The notes beneath the pieces are model-generated. The model made no database searches and was not told the origin of the DNA. It saw only the letters and a program-made list of their open reading frames with translations. 41,140 nt of DNA from the NCBI GenBank assembly GCA_934553285.1, contig CAKTFD010000004.1, forward strand, positions 1-41,140, read 5' to 3'. This stretch comes from an uncultured Faecalibacterium sp. Lineage in GTDB: Bacteria > Bacillota > Clostridia > Oscillospirales > Ruminococcaceae. A program made the position numbers and the translations under genes. This document shows, piece by piece, positions 7,809 to 14,824 of this stretch. The stretch's first letter is position 1, and the number at the start of each line of letters is the position of its first letter.

Positions 7809-7850
7809 AGCGGAGGCGCTGCCCGTACGGGCAGCGCCTCCGCTGTTTTT
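7809..7850 (+). terminator. Terminator of the peptide operon
   Basis: A perfect 16-bp stem (7809-7824 with 7829-7844) with loop GTAC is followed by GTTTTT. It separates the peptide genes from the convergent toxin gene, which ends at 7855. On the minus strand the T tract is poor, so readthrough from the toxin side is possible. Confidence 0.93.
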
Positions 7851-7854
7851 ATGC

Positions 7855-8211
7855 TCATTCTTCCGGCAAAGGATCTTCTTTCAAAGGTTCTTCACTTGTT
7901 CTATCAAACAGCACGCTCAGATAATCCCTGCGACCATAGAGTACACGATCGACCGTAACTGCGGTTTTTCCAGTATGGTAAAAAATCAAATAATTCTCGC
8001 ATACAAGGAACCGTTCTTCTCCTATTACTTCCGATATCGCTGAAAGCAGCATTCCGCTCTCCGCAAAATCTTCCAGCTGCTCCACTCTGTCCATGATTTT
8101 ATTGACAAGTCTTTCCGCCGCCTGCTGATTTTGCAGATCAAGTGCAATATGATCCCAAATCGAATCCAAATCACGGCGCGCCTCATCTGTGTATGAGATC
8201 TTATTTTTCAT
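7855..8211 (-). CDS. RelE/ParE family toxin
   Basis: A 118-residue protein of the RelE/ParE superfamily. It opens KISYTDEARRDLDSIWDHIA, has a helix with QQAAERLVNKIMDRVEQLEDF, and the strand pair RFLVCENYLIFYHTGKTAVTVDRVLYGRRDYLSVLF, which is the canonical ParE/RelE C-terminal block. An acidic tail (EEPLKEDPLPEE) is longer than usual. I prefer the ATG at 8211 over an upstream GTG at 8223 since neither has a strong ribosome site and the ATG gives the family start; it overlaps the antitoxin gene by 11 bases. Whether it targets gyrase or mRNA cannot be read from sequence. Confidence 0.9.
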   Translation of the reverse strand: MKNKISYTDEARRDLDSIWDHIALDLQNQQAAERLVNKIMDRVEQLEDFAESGMLLSAISEVIGEERFLVCENYLIFYHTGKTAVTVDRVLYGRRDYLSVLFDRTSEEPLKEDPLPEE

Positions 8212-8461
8212 TTGCTCTTGCACGGAAATGCGCCCTCATTTCTTCATTGGTCAGGCAGCCCCTCTCTTCCCCGGAGCGGCGGCCTTTTACGATCTCACTC
8301 ATCAGACGGATCGTTGCTTGTGCTTTCTCATAATCGCGCAGTTCCACAATGGCATACTTTCCGCGACCGTTTTTGGTCAGAAAGACCGGCGAGCCTTCTT
8401 CCACATCCCGCAATACCTCGTTATAATTTCGCAAATCAGAAATCGGTTTAATGTTCGGCAT
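8201..8461 (-). CDS. Phd/YefM family antitoxin
   Basis: An 86-residue antitoxin. The N-terminal MPNIKPISDLRNYNEVLRDVEEGSPVFLTKNGRGKYAIVELRDYEK is the typical Phd/YefM DNA-binding fold; the C-terminal part should wrap the toxin. The ATG at 8461 has AAAGGAG at the right distance; an in-frame start further upstream lies within the promoter and is rejected. It precedes and overlaps the toxin gene, and the pair is expected to repress its own promoter. Confidence 0.92.
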   Translation of the reverse strand: MPNIKPISDLRNYNEVLRDVEEGSPVFLTKNGRGKYAIVELRDYEKAQATIRLMSEIVKGRRSGEERGCLTNEEMRAHFRARANEK

Positions 8462-8483
8462 ACTATCCACTCCTTTCAGTTTT

Positions 8484-8512
8484 AGTATAACGCATTTTGT
8501 TGTAAAGTTCAA
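8484..8512 (-). promoter_or_regulatory. Promoter of the toxin-antitoxin operon
   Basis: On the minus strand TTGAAC (8507-8512), 17 bases, then TATACT (8484-8489), ending 22 bases before the antitoxin ATG. The short leader fits autoregulation by the antitoxin complex. Confidence 0.75.
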
Positions 8513-8563
8513 CGTAAAATTTGCAGCAAAATTTTATTCGTGTTTTTCTTCTCTTGTATCCCA

Positions 8564-8712
8564 GCTTTCGTCTAAAACAGGGTGCATTTTATCGCAATTT
8601 TCAAAAATAGTGCCAATCAAAACAGCATATTTGCGATATGCAGTTTGCGGATGTTGCTTGTGCATTAAAAACGCAAACTGCTATAGACGAAAGCGCAAGG
8701 GCGTTAGACGAA
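8564..8712. repeat. Nested inverted and direct repeats, unidentified element
   Basis: An AT-rich non-coding block between the toxin-antitoxin promoter and the dnaJ terminator. GCTTTCGTCTA (8564-8574) is perfectly inverted at 8684-8694. Inside lie TATCGCAA/TTGCGATA (8590-8597, 8631-8638) and GCAGTTTGCG/CGCAAACTGC (8640-8649, 8672-8681). TTAGACGAA recurs at 8704-8712 and can also pair with the left arm. GTGCATT followed shortly by CGCAA occurs at 8583-8597 and 8660-8676. As RNA or extruded DNA this is an outer stem enclosing two hairpins. It may be a structured RNA, a small mobile repeat or a regulatory site; no known family recognised. Confidence 0.6.
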
Positions 8713-8734
8713 CCGGCCCTACTGCAGGCACAAA

Positions 8735-8773
8735 AAAACGGCGGCACGCCCTGCTGGAACGTGCCGCCGTTTT
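8735..8773 (-). terminator. Terminator of dnaJ
   Basis: A perfect 14-bp stem (8735-8748 with 8760-8773) around an 11-base loop. On the minus strand a seven-T run begins within the stem end and continues past it, a strong terminator just after the dnaJ stop. Confidence 0.9.
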
Positions 8774-8780
8774 GGCCTTT

Positions 8781-9953
8781 TTATGCGTTGAACATATCTT
8801 TCAGCTTTTTGAAGAAGCCCTTACGCTTTTCGTAGTTGTCCTCTTTCAGGGTGCCCTCAAATTTTTTCAGGGCATCACGCTGGGTCTTGTTCAGCTTTTT
8901 GGGGATCTCCACCTCGCACTTGACGTACATATCGCCCCGGCCGCGGCCGTTGAGATACTGGATGCCCTTGCCGCGCAGGCGGAAGGTGGTGCCGCTCTGG
9001 GTGCCCTCGGGTACGGTGTACTCCACCTTGCCATCGATGGAGGGCACGGTGATGTCATCGCCCAGCACAGCCTGGCTGTAGGTGATGGGCACGGTGACCC
9101 ACACATCGTAGCCATCGCGCTGGAACACCTCGCTGGGGCGCACGGTGACCATAACGATCACATCGCCGGCAGGGCCGCCGTTGACACCGGCATCACCCAT
9201 GCCGCGCAGTGCAAAGCTCTGGTCGTCATCGATGCCCATGGGGATGGACACCTCCAGCGTCTTTTTGGTGGCCACCTTGCCGCTGCCGTGGCAGACCTTG
9301 CAGGGGTTCTTTACCAGCTTGCCCTTGCCGCCGCAGCGGGAGCAGGGCTGCTGGGTCTGCATCACGCCAAAGGGGGTGCGCTGCTGGCGGATGACAAAAC
9401 CGCGTCCGCCGCAGTCCGGGCAGGTCTCCGGGCTGCTGCCCGCAGCACAGCCGGAGCCATGGCACTCGGTGCACTCCTGCTGGCGGGTGATGGTGATGTT
9501 CTTCTTGCAGCCGTGCACGGCTTCGTCAAAGCTCAGGGTGATGCGCACCCGGATGTCCTGGCCCTTGCGGGGGGCGTTGGGGTTGGCCTGACGGGACGAG
9601 CCGCCAAAGCCGCCAAAACCGCCGCCGAAGATATCGCCAAAGATATCGCCCAGGTCCACACCATCGCCGCCAAAACCGCTAAAGCCGCCGGGGCCGCCGC
9701 CGTTCTGGGCTGCATAGGTGGGATCCACGCCTGCAAAACCGTACTGGTCGTACAGCTGGCGCTTTTTCGGGTCCGAAAGCACCTCGTTTGCTTCGTTGAT
9801 CTCCTTGAACTTTGCCTCGGCATCCTTATCGCCGGGGTTGTAGTCCGGGTGGTATTTCATTGCAAGTTTGCGGTACGCCTTTTTGATCTCGGCATCGCTC
9901 GCGCCCTTGGATACCCCCAGTACCTCGTAATAATCACGCTTTTCCTGTGCCAT
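8781..9953 (-). CDS. dnaJ: Chaperone protein DnaJ
   Basis: A 390-residue type I J-protein that stimulates DnaK ATPase and delivers clients. Order of domains: J domain (4-70) with the HPD motif in KYHPDYNPGDKDA, Gly/Phe-rich linker (GGFGGFGGS), four CxxCxGxG-type zinc motifs (CTECHGSG, CPDCGGRG, CSRCGGKG, CKVCHGSG) and the C-terminal substrate-binding domains. The second motif region reads CPDCGGRGFVIRQQRTPFG as in other DnaJ proteins. Start set at the ATG at 9953 (AGGTG upstream); a GTG two codons earlier is possible. It is last in the heat-shock locus, 304 bases after dnaK. Confidence 0.98.
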   Translation of the reverse strand: MAQEKRDYYEVLGVSKGASDAEIKKAYRKLAMKYHPDYNPGDKDAEAKFKEINEANEVLSDPKKRQLYDQYGFAGVDPTYAAQNGGGPGGFSGFGGDGVDLGDIFGDIFGGGFGGFGGSSRQANPNAPRKGQDIRVRITLSFDEAVHGCKKNITITRQQECTECHGSGCAAGSSPETCPDCGGRGFVIRQQRTPFGVMQTQQPCSRCGGKGKLVKNPCKVCHGSGKVATKKTLEVSIPMGIDDDQSFALRGMGDAGVNGGPAGDVIVMVTVRPSEVFQRDGYDVWVTVPITYSQAVLGDDITVPSIDGKVEYTVPEGTQSGTTFRLRGKGIQYLNGRGRGDMYVKCEVEIPKKLNKTQRDALKKFEGTLKEDNYEKRKGFFKKLKDMFNA

Positions 9954-10053
9954 ATCCACTCACCTCTCCGGGAACGCCCTCCCCGGGAAACGCCCCGGTC
10001 GGTTCCTCCTGTTCAAAAGCTCCCGCTTCGGTCTTTCGCAGCTGTTGCCTGCG

Positions 10054-10134
10054 CCCTCATCCGTCATGCCGCTTTGCGTCATGCCACCTTCCCCCGTCCG
10101 GGGGAAGGCTTTTGCCGCAGGCGACTGATGAGGG
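10054..10134. repeat. Palindromic intergenic repeat (REP/MITE-like)
   Basis: An 81-base element in the dnaK-dnaJ gap. Its ends are inverted (CCCTCATC 10054-10061, GATGAGGG 10127-10134). It contains CGTCATGCC twice (10062-10070, 10077-10085) and a central perfect hairpin CCTTCCCCC/GGGGGAAGG (10087-10095, 10100-10108). The organisation is that of the small palindromic repeats scattered in genomes of gut Clostridia. It may affect the dnaK/dnaJ mRNA ratio through RNA structure. Confidence 0.65.
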
Positions 10135-10170
10135 TGTTCTGCGAGAACCCTTTTACTTATAAACCAGCAA

Positions 10171-10200
10171 GAGCCGCCCCGGCAAAACCGGAGCGGCTTT
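10171..10200 (-). terminator. Hairpin downstream of dnaK, weak terminator
   Basis: GCCGCCCCGG (10173-10182) pairs with CCGGAGCGGC (10188-10197) with one mismatch, extended by flanking A/T pairs. On the minus strand only a short CTCTT follows, so it probably lets part of transcription continue into dnaJ. Confidence 0.5.
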
Positions 10201-10257
10201 TGCTCTATTGCGTATATGCCCGCCGGTTTGGCCGGACACATCGCTTTGTGTTACGCT

Positions 10258-12093
10258 TTAGACTTCCTTGAAGTCGGCATCCACAACACCGTCGTCGTTG
10301 GGCTGGGTGTTGCCGGCTGCGCCTGCACCTGCGTCAGCACCGGGCTGTGCACCGGCGGCCTGCTGTGCGGCAGCAGCTGCCTGGTACATCTTCTCGAACA
10401 CCTGGCTCAGGGCTTCCTGCTTTGCCTTGATGTCGTCCACGTTGCCGGACTGAGCAGCGGCTTTCAGGTCGGCCAGCTTTGCCTCGGCATCGCTCTTCAC
10501 ATCTGCGGGCAGCTTATCGCCGTTTTCTTTCAGCATCTTCTCGGTCTGGAACACCATCTGGTCGGCACCGTTGCGGATATCGACCTCTTCACGCTTCTTC
10601 TTATCGTCGGCAGCAAACTGCTCAGCTTCCTTCACAGCCTTGTCGATGTCCTCCTTGGACATGTTGGTGGAAGCGGTGATGGTGATGTTCTGCTCCTTGC
10701 CGGTACCCAGATCCTTTGCGCTGACCTTCACGATGCCGTTTGCATCGATATCGAAGGTAACTTCGATCTGAGGCACACCACGGGGAGCCGGAGCGATGCC
10801 ATCCAGGTGGAAGACACCCAGGCTCTTGTTGTCGCGTGCGAACTCACGCTCGCCCTGCAGGACGTTGACCTCAACGGAGGGCTGGTTATCTGCAGCGGTG
10901 GAGAACACCTGGCTCTTGTGGGTAGGAATGGTGGTGTTGCGGTCGATGATCTTGGTGCACACGCCGCCCAGGGTCTCGATGCCCAGGCTCAGCGGGGTGA
11001 CATCCAGCAGCAGCAGGCCCTTCTTTTCGCCGTTCAGCACGCCGCCCTGGATAGCAGCACCCACGGCCACGCACTCATCAGGGTTGATGCCCTTGAACGG
11101 CTCGCAGTTCAGTTCCTTCTTTACAGCATCAAAAACTGCGGGGATACGGGTGGAGCCGCCGACCATCAGGACCTTTTTCAGGTCAGAGGGGCGCAGGCCG
11201 GCATCCTGCAGAGCCTTGCGCACGGGGGTCATGGTGCGATCCACCAGATCAGCGGTCAGCTCGTTGAACTTTGCGCGGGTCAGGGTCATATCCAGGTGCT
11301 TGGGGCCGGTAGCATCGGCAGTGATGAAGGGCAGGTTGATCTGGCTGCTCATAGCGCTGGACAGCTCGATCTTAGCCTTCTCGGCAGCTTCCTTCAAACG
11401 CTGTGCGGCCATCTTATCCTTGCGCAGGTCGATGCCGTTCTCGCTCTGGAAAGCGTCTGCCATCCAGTCGATGATGCGCTGGTCGAAGTCATCGCCGCCC
11501 AGGTGGGTATCACCATTGGTGGCCAGAACCTCGGTAACGCCATCGCCCATCTCGATGATGGACACATCGAAGGTGCCGCCGCCCAGGTCGTAGACCATAA
11601 TCTTCTGGTCGTCTTCCTTATCCACACCGTAAGCCAGAGCAGCTGCGGTAGGCTCGTTGATGATACGGCGGACGTTCAGGCCTGCAATGGTGCCTGCATC
11701 CTTGGTGGCCTGACGCTGGCTGTCGTTGAAGTAGGCAGGCACAGTGATGACGGCCTCGGTAACGGTCTCGCCCAGATAAGCCTCGGCGTCAGCCTTCAGC
11801 TTCTGCAGGATCATAGCGCTGACCTGCTGGGGCGTATACTCCTTGCCGTTCAGGGTAACCTTGTGGTCGGTGCCCATCTGGCGCTTGATGGAAGAAACGG
11901 TATTCTCGGGGTTGGTGATGGCCTGGCGCTTTGCGACCTGGCCCACCAGACGGTCGCCGGTCTTGGTAAAGCCGACAACAGACGGGGTGGTACGTGCACC
12001 CTCAGAGTTTGCGATGACGACAGGCTCGCCGCCCTCCATAACAGCCACACAGCTGTTGGTAGTACCAAGGTCGATACCAATGATCTTACTCAT
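10258..12093 (-). CDS. dnaK: Chaperone protein DnaK (Hsp70)
   Basis: A 611-residue Hsp70. The ATPase domain opens KIIGIDLGTTNSCVAV and contains VYDLGGGTFDVSI and the MVGGSTRIP phosphate loop; the substrate-binding domain contains LLLLDVTPLSLGIETLGGV; the C-terminal lid ends in a Gly/Ala-rich stretch and the DDGVVDADFKEV tail. It lacks the 24-residue insertion of Gram-negative DnaK, as expected in Firmicutes. GAGAGGAG precedes the ATG. It follows grpE by 102 bases that hold a small hairpin but no CIRCE, so it depends on the hrcA promoter. Confidence 0.99.
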   Translation of the reverse strand: MSKIIGIDLGTTNSCVAVMEGGEPVVIANSEGARTTPSVVGFTKTGDRLVGQVAKRQAITNPENTVSSIKRQMGTDHKVTLNGKEYTPQQVSAMILQKLKADAEAYLGETVTEAVITVPAYFNDSQRQATKDAGTIAGLNVRRIINEPTAAALAYGVDKEDDQKIMVYDLGGGTFDVSIIEMGDGVTEVLATNGDTHLGGDDFDQRIIDWMADAFQSENGIDLRKDKMAAQRLKEAAEKAKIELSSAMSSQINLPFITADATGPKHLDMTLTRAKFNELTADLVDRTMTPVRKALQDAGLRPSDLKKVLMVGGSTRIPAVFDAVKKELNCEPFKGINPDECVAVGAAIQGGVLNGEKKGLLLLDVTPLSLGIETLGGVCTKIIDRNTTIPTHKSQVFSTAADNQPSVEVNVLQGEREFARDNKSLGVFHLDGIAPAPRGVPQIEVTFDIDANGIVKVSAKDLGTGKEQNITITASTNMSKEDIDKAVKEAEQFAADDKKKREEVDIRNGADQMVFQTEKMLKENGDKLPADVKSDAEAKLADLKAAAQSGNVDDIKAKQEALSQVFEKMYQAAAAAQQAAGAQPGADAGAGAAGNTQPNDDGVVDADFKEV

Positions 12094-12195
12094 AATGAAA
12101 ACTCCTCTCGAAAGAACAAATCGTATTGTTTATATGATGCTCAGATGTTGTAAAGCGGATATTGATGCAAACTCCCTGCGGGAGGTTCGGCGTAT

Positions 12196-12819
12196 TTACT
12201 CTGCCACCACAACGGTCGCATGGCGGATGATCTTTTCACCCAGCTTGTAACCCTTCTGGTAGACGGTGAGCACCGTACCGCTCTCCTGCCCGTCCGGGGC
12301 GGGGATCTGCTGCACGGCATTCATGAAATTGGGATCAAAGGGCTTGCCCAGCACCTCGATCTCCTCCACATGGAGGGCATCCAGTGCCTTGGCGGCTTTG
12401 TCCAGGGTCATGGTCACGCCCTTTTTGTAATTCTCGTCGGTGGTGGGGGCGTTGGCGGCCATCTCCAGCGTATCCAGGATGGGGATGATCTGGTTCACTG
12501 CAAAGGAAACGCCATCGCCAAACTTCTGGTCGGCCTCGCGGGTGGAGCGCTTGCGGTAGTTGTCGTACTCGGCAGCCATGCGCAGCAGCTGATCCTTTGC
12601 CTGTGCGGCGTTCTTTTCCGCTGCATCCAGCTTTGCCTTAATGGCTTCCATCTCCCGTGCCTTTTTGTTGAACCAGCCGCCGTCCTTCTTTTTATCGTCC
12701 TCCGTCTTTGCCGCTTCCGCTGCTTCCTGTTCCGGCGCTGCGGCCTGTGCGGCCTTTTCTTCGGGCGCGGTGTCCGGCTGCTCGGCCTCAGGCATCGTGT
12801 TCTTTGCTTCTTCGCTCAT
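12196..12819 (-). CDS. grpE: Nucleotide exchange factor GrpE
   Basis: A 207-residue GrpE homodimer subunit that releases ADP from DnaK. A long acidic, Ala/Glu-rich N-terminal extension (1-50) is followed by a coiled coil (about 55-100, MEAIKAKLDAAEKNAAQAKDQLLRMAAEYDNYRKR) and the beta domain with the signature ending VYQKGYKLGEKIIRHATVVVAE. Its ATG overlaps the hrcA stop by four bases (ATGA), indicating coupled translation. Confidence 0.97.
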   Translation of the reverse strand: MSEEAKNTMPEAEQPDTAPEEKAAQAAAPEQEAAEAAKTEDDKKKDGGWFNKKAREMEAIKAKLDAAEKNAAQAKDQLLRMAAEYDNYRKRSTREADQKFGDGVSFAVNQIIPILDTLEMAANAPTTDENYKKGVTMTLDKAAKALDALHVEEIEVLGKPFDPNFMNAVQQIPAPDGQESGTVLTVYQKGYKLGEKIIRHATVVVAE

Positions 12820-13889
12820 TCCAGATCCTCCTTATAGATCACAGCCCGCCGTGGTACGGCAGCCTGCGGGGTGTCTTTTCGTTTGCCGCTCATGCCCTCG
12901 CCCAGCTGGTCTGCAAACTCGTGCAGCAGGGGCATCAGCTTCTGGAACGGCATCCGGGTGGGGCCGATCAGGGCAATGGAACCCCACAGGCCGCCGCCTA
13001 CCAGATACCGGTCGCTGACGATGCACAGCCCGGGGATCTGCGGTTCCAGATCCTCGCCCAGCAGCACGCTCTCACCGCGATGTGCCGGGGGTGCGATCAG
13101 GCTTGCGGCCTGTTCCTCATCGTTCAGCAGGGTAAGGATATCGCCCACTCTGCCATCCAGCTGCGGCCAGTCCAGCAGATACTGCTCGCCGCCCAGGAAC
13201 ACATGGGGCTTTACGCTGTCCTGCAGGATAGCGGCTGCAGCGCTGACGACCGGGACAAGCTCCGGGTCGATCTGGCTGCACAGCTCGCTGAGCATCCGGG
13301 TAGACAGATCCACCGGTGCCACAAAGGTAAGGTTGCGGTTGAGCAGCGCGGCCAGGGCCGCCGCATTCTCCCGCGAGAGGCCGGTGCGTACCCGCGCCAC
13401 ACGGGTGCGGACATAACCGGCGGTGGTAACAGCCAGCACAGCCGCTGCGCTGCGGCCCACCTGCACCACCTCGTAATGGGCGATGCACAGATCCTCGGCG
13501 CAGGGGGTGCTTACGGCGGCGGTGCAGCCGCTGATGGCGGCCAGCGCCTTGGCGGCACCCTGTGCCAGTTTTTCCGGCTCGTGATCCAGGCTGGCGAACA
13601 CCGCATCCACCCGGGCACGGGTAACGCGGTCCAGCGGCTGGTCGTCGGTAAGCAGATTATCCAGATAATAGCGGTAGCCCTTGGCACTGGGCACGCGGCC
13701 TGCGCTGGTGTGGGGCTGCTCCAGCAGACCCAGCTTTGTCAGCGCCGCCATCTCGTTGCGCAGCGTTGCGCTGGAAACTGCCATATCAAAGTAGTTTGCC
13801 AGCACGCTGCTGCCGACCGGCTCGCCTTCAAGGCCATACAGCGCCACGATCGCCTGCAAGACCCGTTGCTTGCGTGCATCCATCGTCAT
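12816..13889 (-). CDS. hrcA: Heat-inducible transcription repressor HrcA
   Basis: A 357-residue repressor that binds CIRCE and is kept active by GroEL. The N-terminal winged helix contains SSVLANYFDMAVSSATLRNEMAALTKLGLLEQPHTSAGRVPSAKGYRYYLDNLL, the family's most conserved block, and the C-terminal domain contains IGPTRMPFQKLMPLLHEFADQLGE. The ATG at 13889 has AAGGAGG eight bases upstream; the longer open frame to 13931 would enter the operator. It is the first gene of the operon and represses itself. Confidence 0.97.
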   Translation of the reverse strand: MTMDARKQRVLQAIVALYGLEGEPVGSSVLANYFDMAVSSATLRNEMAALTKLGLLEQPHTSAGRVPSAKGYRYYLDNLLTDDQPLDRVTRARVDAVFASLDHEPEKLAQGAAKALAAISGCTAAVSTPCAEDLCIAHYEVVQVGRSAAAVLAVTTAGYVRTRVARVRTGLSRENAAALAALLNRNLTFVAPVDLSTRMLSELCSQIDPELVPVVSAAAAILQDSVKPHVFLGGEQYLLDWPQLDGRVGDILTLLNDEEQAASLIAPPAHRGESVLLGEDLEPQIPGLCIVSDRYLVGGGLWGSIALIGPTRMPFQKLMPLLHEFADQLGEGMSGKRKDTPQAAVPRRAVIYKEDLE

Positions 13890-13924
13890 AGCGCCTGCCT
13901 CCTTTTTGTATTGCGTTGTTTTGT

Positions 13925-13951
13925 TTAGCACTCCTTGTTCCTGAGTGCTAA
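13925..13951. promoter_or_regulatory. CIRCE operator (HrcA binding site)
   Basis: TTAGCACTC (13925-13933), nine bases, GAGTGCTAA (13943-13951): a perfect match to the CIRCE consensus. It lies just downstream of the -10 box and 36 bases before the hrcA start. Confidence 0.98.
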
Positions 13952-13955
13952 GACC

Positions 13956-13983
13956 ATTATAATCGTTTTTCCTTTGCTGTCAA
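13956..13983 (-). promoter_or_regulatory. Promoter of hrcA-grpE-dnaK(-dnaJ)
   Basis: On the minus strand TTGACA (13978-13983), 16 bases, TATAAT (13956-13961), both perfect sigma-A hexamers, directly upstream of CIRCE. Confidence 0.92.
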
Positions 13984-14070
13984 GGGCTTTGCAAAAATGT
14001 TTATAAAGATTCATAATTCTGTCATAAAGGGCCGCAGCCCCACAGGAGAACGCCCTTGCCCAAAACAAAA

Positions 14071-14090
14071 GAGACTGCCGCAGCAGTCTC
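14071..14090 (-). terminator. Terminator of spoVT
   Basis: GAGACTGC (14071-14078) pairs with GCAGTCTC (14083-14090), loop CGCA. On the minus strand TTTTGTTTT follows, a good terminator for spoVT. No gene approaches it from the other side. Confidence 0.85.
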
Positions 14091-14110
14091 CTTATTATAA
14101 ATATTACCTC

Positions 14111-14653
14111 TTATTCTTCCATCTGCTTTGCCAGAAAAGCGGCGGCCACAGCCACGGCTTTGCACTGGGCCTCGTCCGGGCGGGCGGTGCGGTCATCGGT
14201 CAGCAGGCCCACCGCGCCGGCCACATCGCCGCCTACCAGCACCGGGGCGGCGCACAGCAGCACCCGGGGCGCACCCTCACAGGGCAGCACAGTCTTTTCC
14301 GGGTCGCCGGGACTCTGGTAGGGTTTACGGGCATCCATCAGCTTTTCCAGCGGCTGGCTGATGCTGCGGTCGGTCAGCTCCCGCCGGCCACTGCCGCTGA
14401 CGGCCAGAATGCGGTCCCGGTCGGACACAAAGGCCGTAAGCGCGAACTGGCGGCTGAGCACCTCCGTATACTGGGCGGCAAGGGCGTTTACCTCCCCGAT
14501 GGGCGAATACTTTTTAAAGATCACCTCCCCATCTCCGGTGGTAAAGATCTCCAGCGGATCTCCCCGCCGGATGCGCTGGGTGCGGCGGATCTCCTTGGGG
14601 ATCACCACCCGGCCAAGTTCATCGATGCGGCGCACGATACCGGTTGCTTTCAT
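14111..14653 (-). CDS. spoVT: Stage V sporulation protein T (SpoVT), AbrB-type regulator
   Basis: A 180-residue transcription regulator. Residues 1-50 form the AbrB swapped-hairpin domain (MKATGIVRRIDELGRVVIPKEIRRTQRIRRGDPLEIF), and the rest is a GAF-like domain (FVSDRDRILAVSGSGRRELTDRSIS, PVLVGGDVAGAVGLLTDD). In Bacillus SpoVT modulates sigma-G genes in the forespore. Start from GGAGG nine bases upstream of the ATG at 14653. A TATAAT (14726-14731) gives a plausible -10 box, without a clear -35. It is monocistronic and divergent from the flavoprotein gene. Confidence 0.95.
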   Translation of the reverse strand: MKATGIVRRIDELGRVVIPKEIRRTQRIRRGDPLEIFTTGDGEVIFKKYSPIGEVNALAAQYTEVLSRQFALTAFVSDRDRILAVSGSGRRELTDRSISQPLEKLMDARKPYQSPGDPEKTVLPCEGAPRVLLCAAPVLVGGDVAGAVGLLTDDRTARPDEAQCKAVAVAAAFLAKQMEE

Positions 14654-14764
14654 CTGTATTGTCCTCCTTATGCGGTCGGTTTCCTGCAGGTTGGCTGTGT
14701 ATGTAGTATCTGTCAGCAGCGGCAAATTATACCGCTCGGGCATTTTTTGCGCTGCACAGCTGCA

Positions 14765-14793
14765 TTGCGTTCCGGGCAAGGTTCTGCTACAAT
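14765..14793 (+). promoter_or_regulatory. Promoter of the BaiN-like flavoprotein gene
   Basis: TTGCGT (14765-14770), 17 bases, TACAAT (14788-14793), ending 31 bases before the ATG at 14825. Confidence 0.65.
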
Positions 14794-14824
14794 AAACAAA
14801 AAACACCGGAAGGCAGGTGTCCGT

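Noticed and set aside
8568..8712. Integron attC-like site: GTTAGAC (8703-8709) matches the R' core consensus GTTRRRY, and GTCTAAA (8570-8576) nearly matches RYYYAAC, about 140 bases apart beside a toxin-antitoxin gene pair.
   Set aside because: The left core lacks the AAC end, the inner L boxes do not pair, and the internal hairpins are side by side rather than in one arm. No integrase or other cassettes are nearby.
8638..8835. 65-residue plus-strand open frame across the repeat block and the dnaJ terminator
   Set aside because: It has no ribosome site, runs through a terminator hairpin and overlaps dnaJ antisense.
8451..10271. 606-residue plus-strand open frame opposite dnaJ
   Set aside because: It is the mirror of dnaJ; high GC keeps the opposite strand free of stops. 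The same holds for the long frames opposite dnaK, hrcA, rnf, the DEAD helicase, ychF and malQ.
12094..12195. A second CIRCE or promoter before dnaK
   Set aside because: Only a short CTCCC/GGGAG hairpin is seen; there is no inverted TTAGCACTC.
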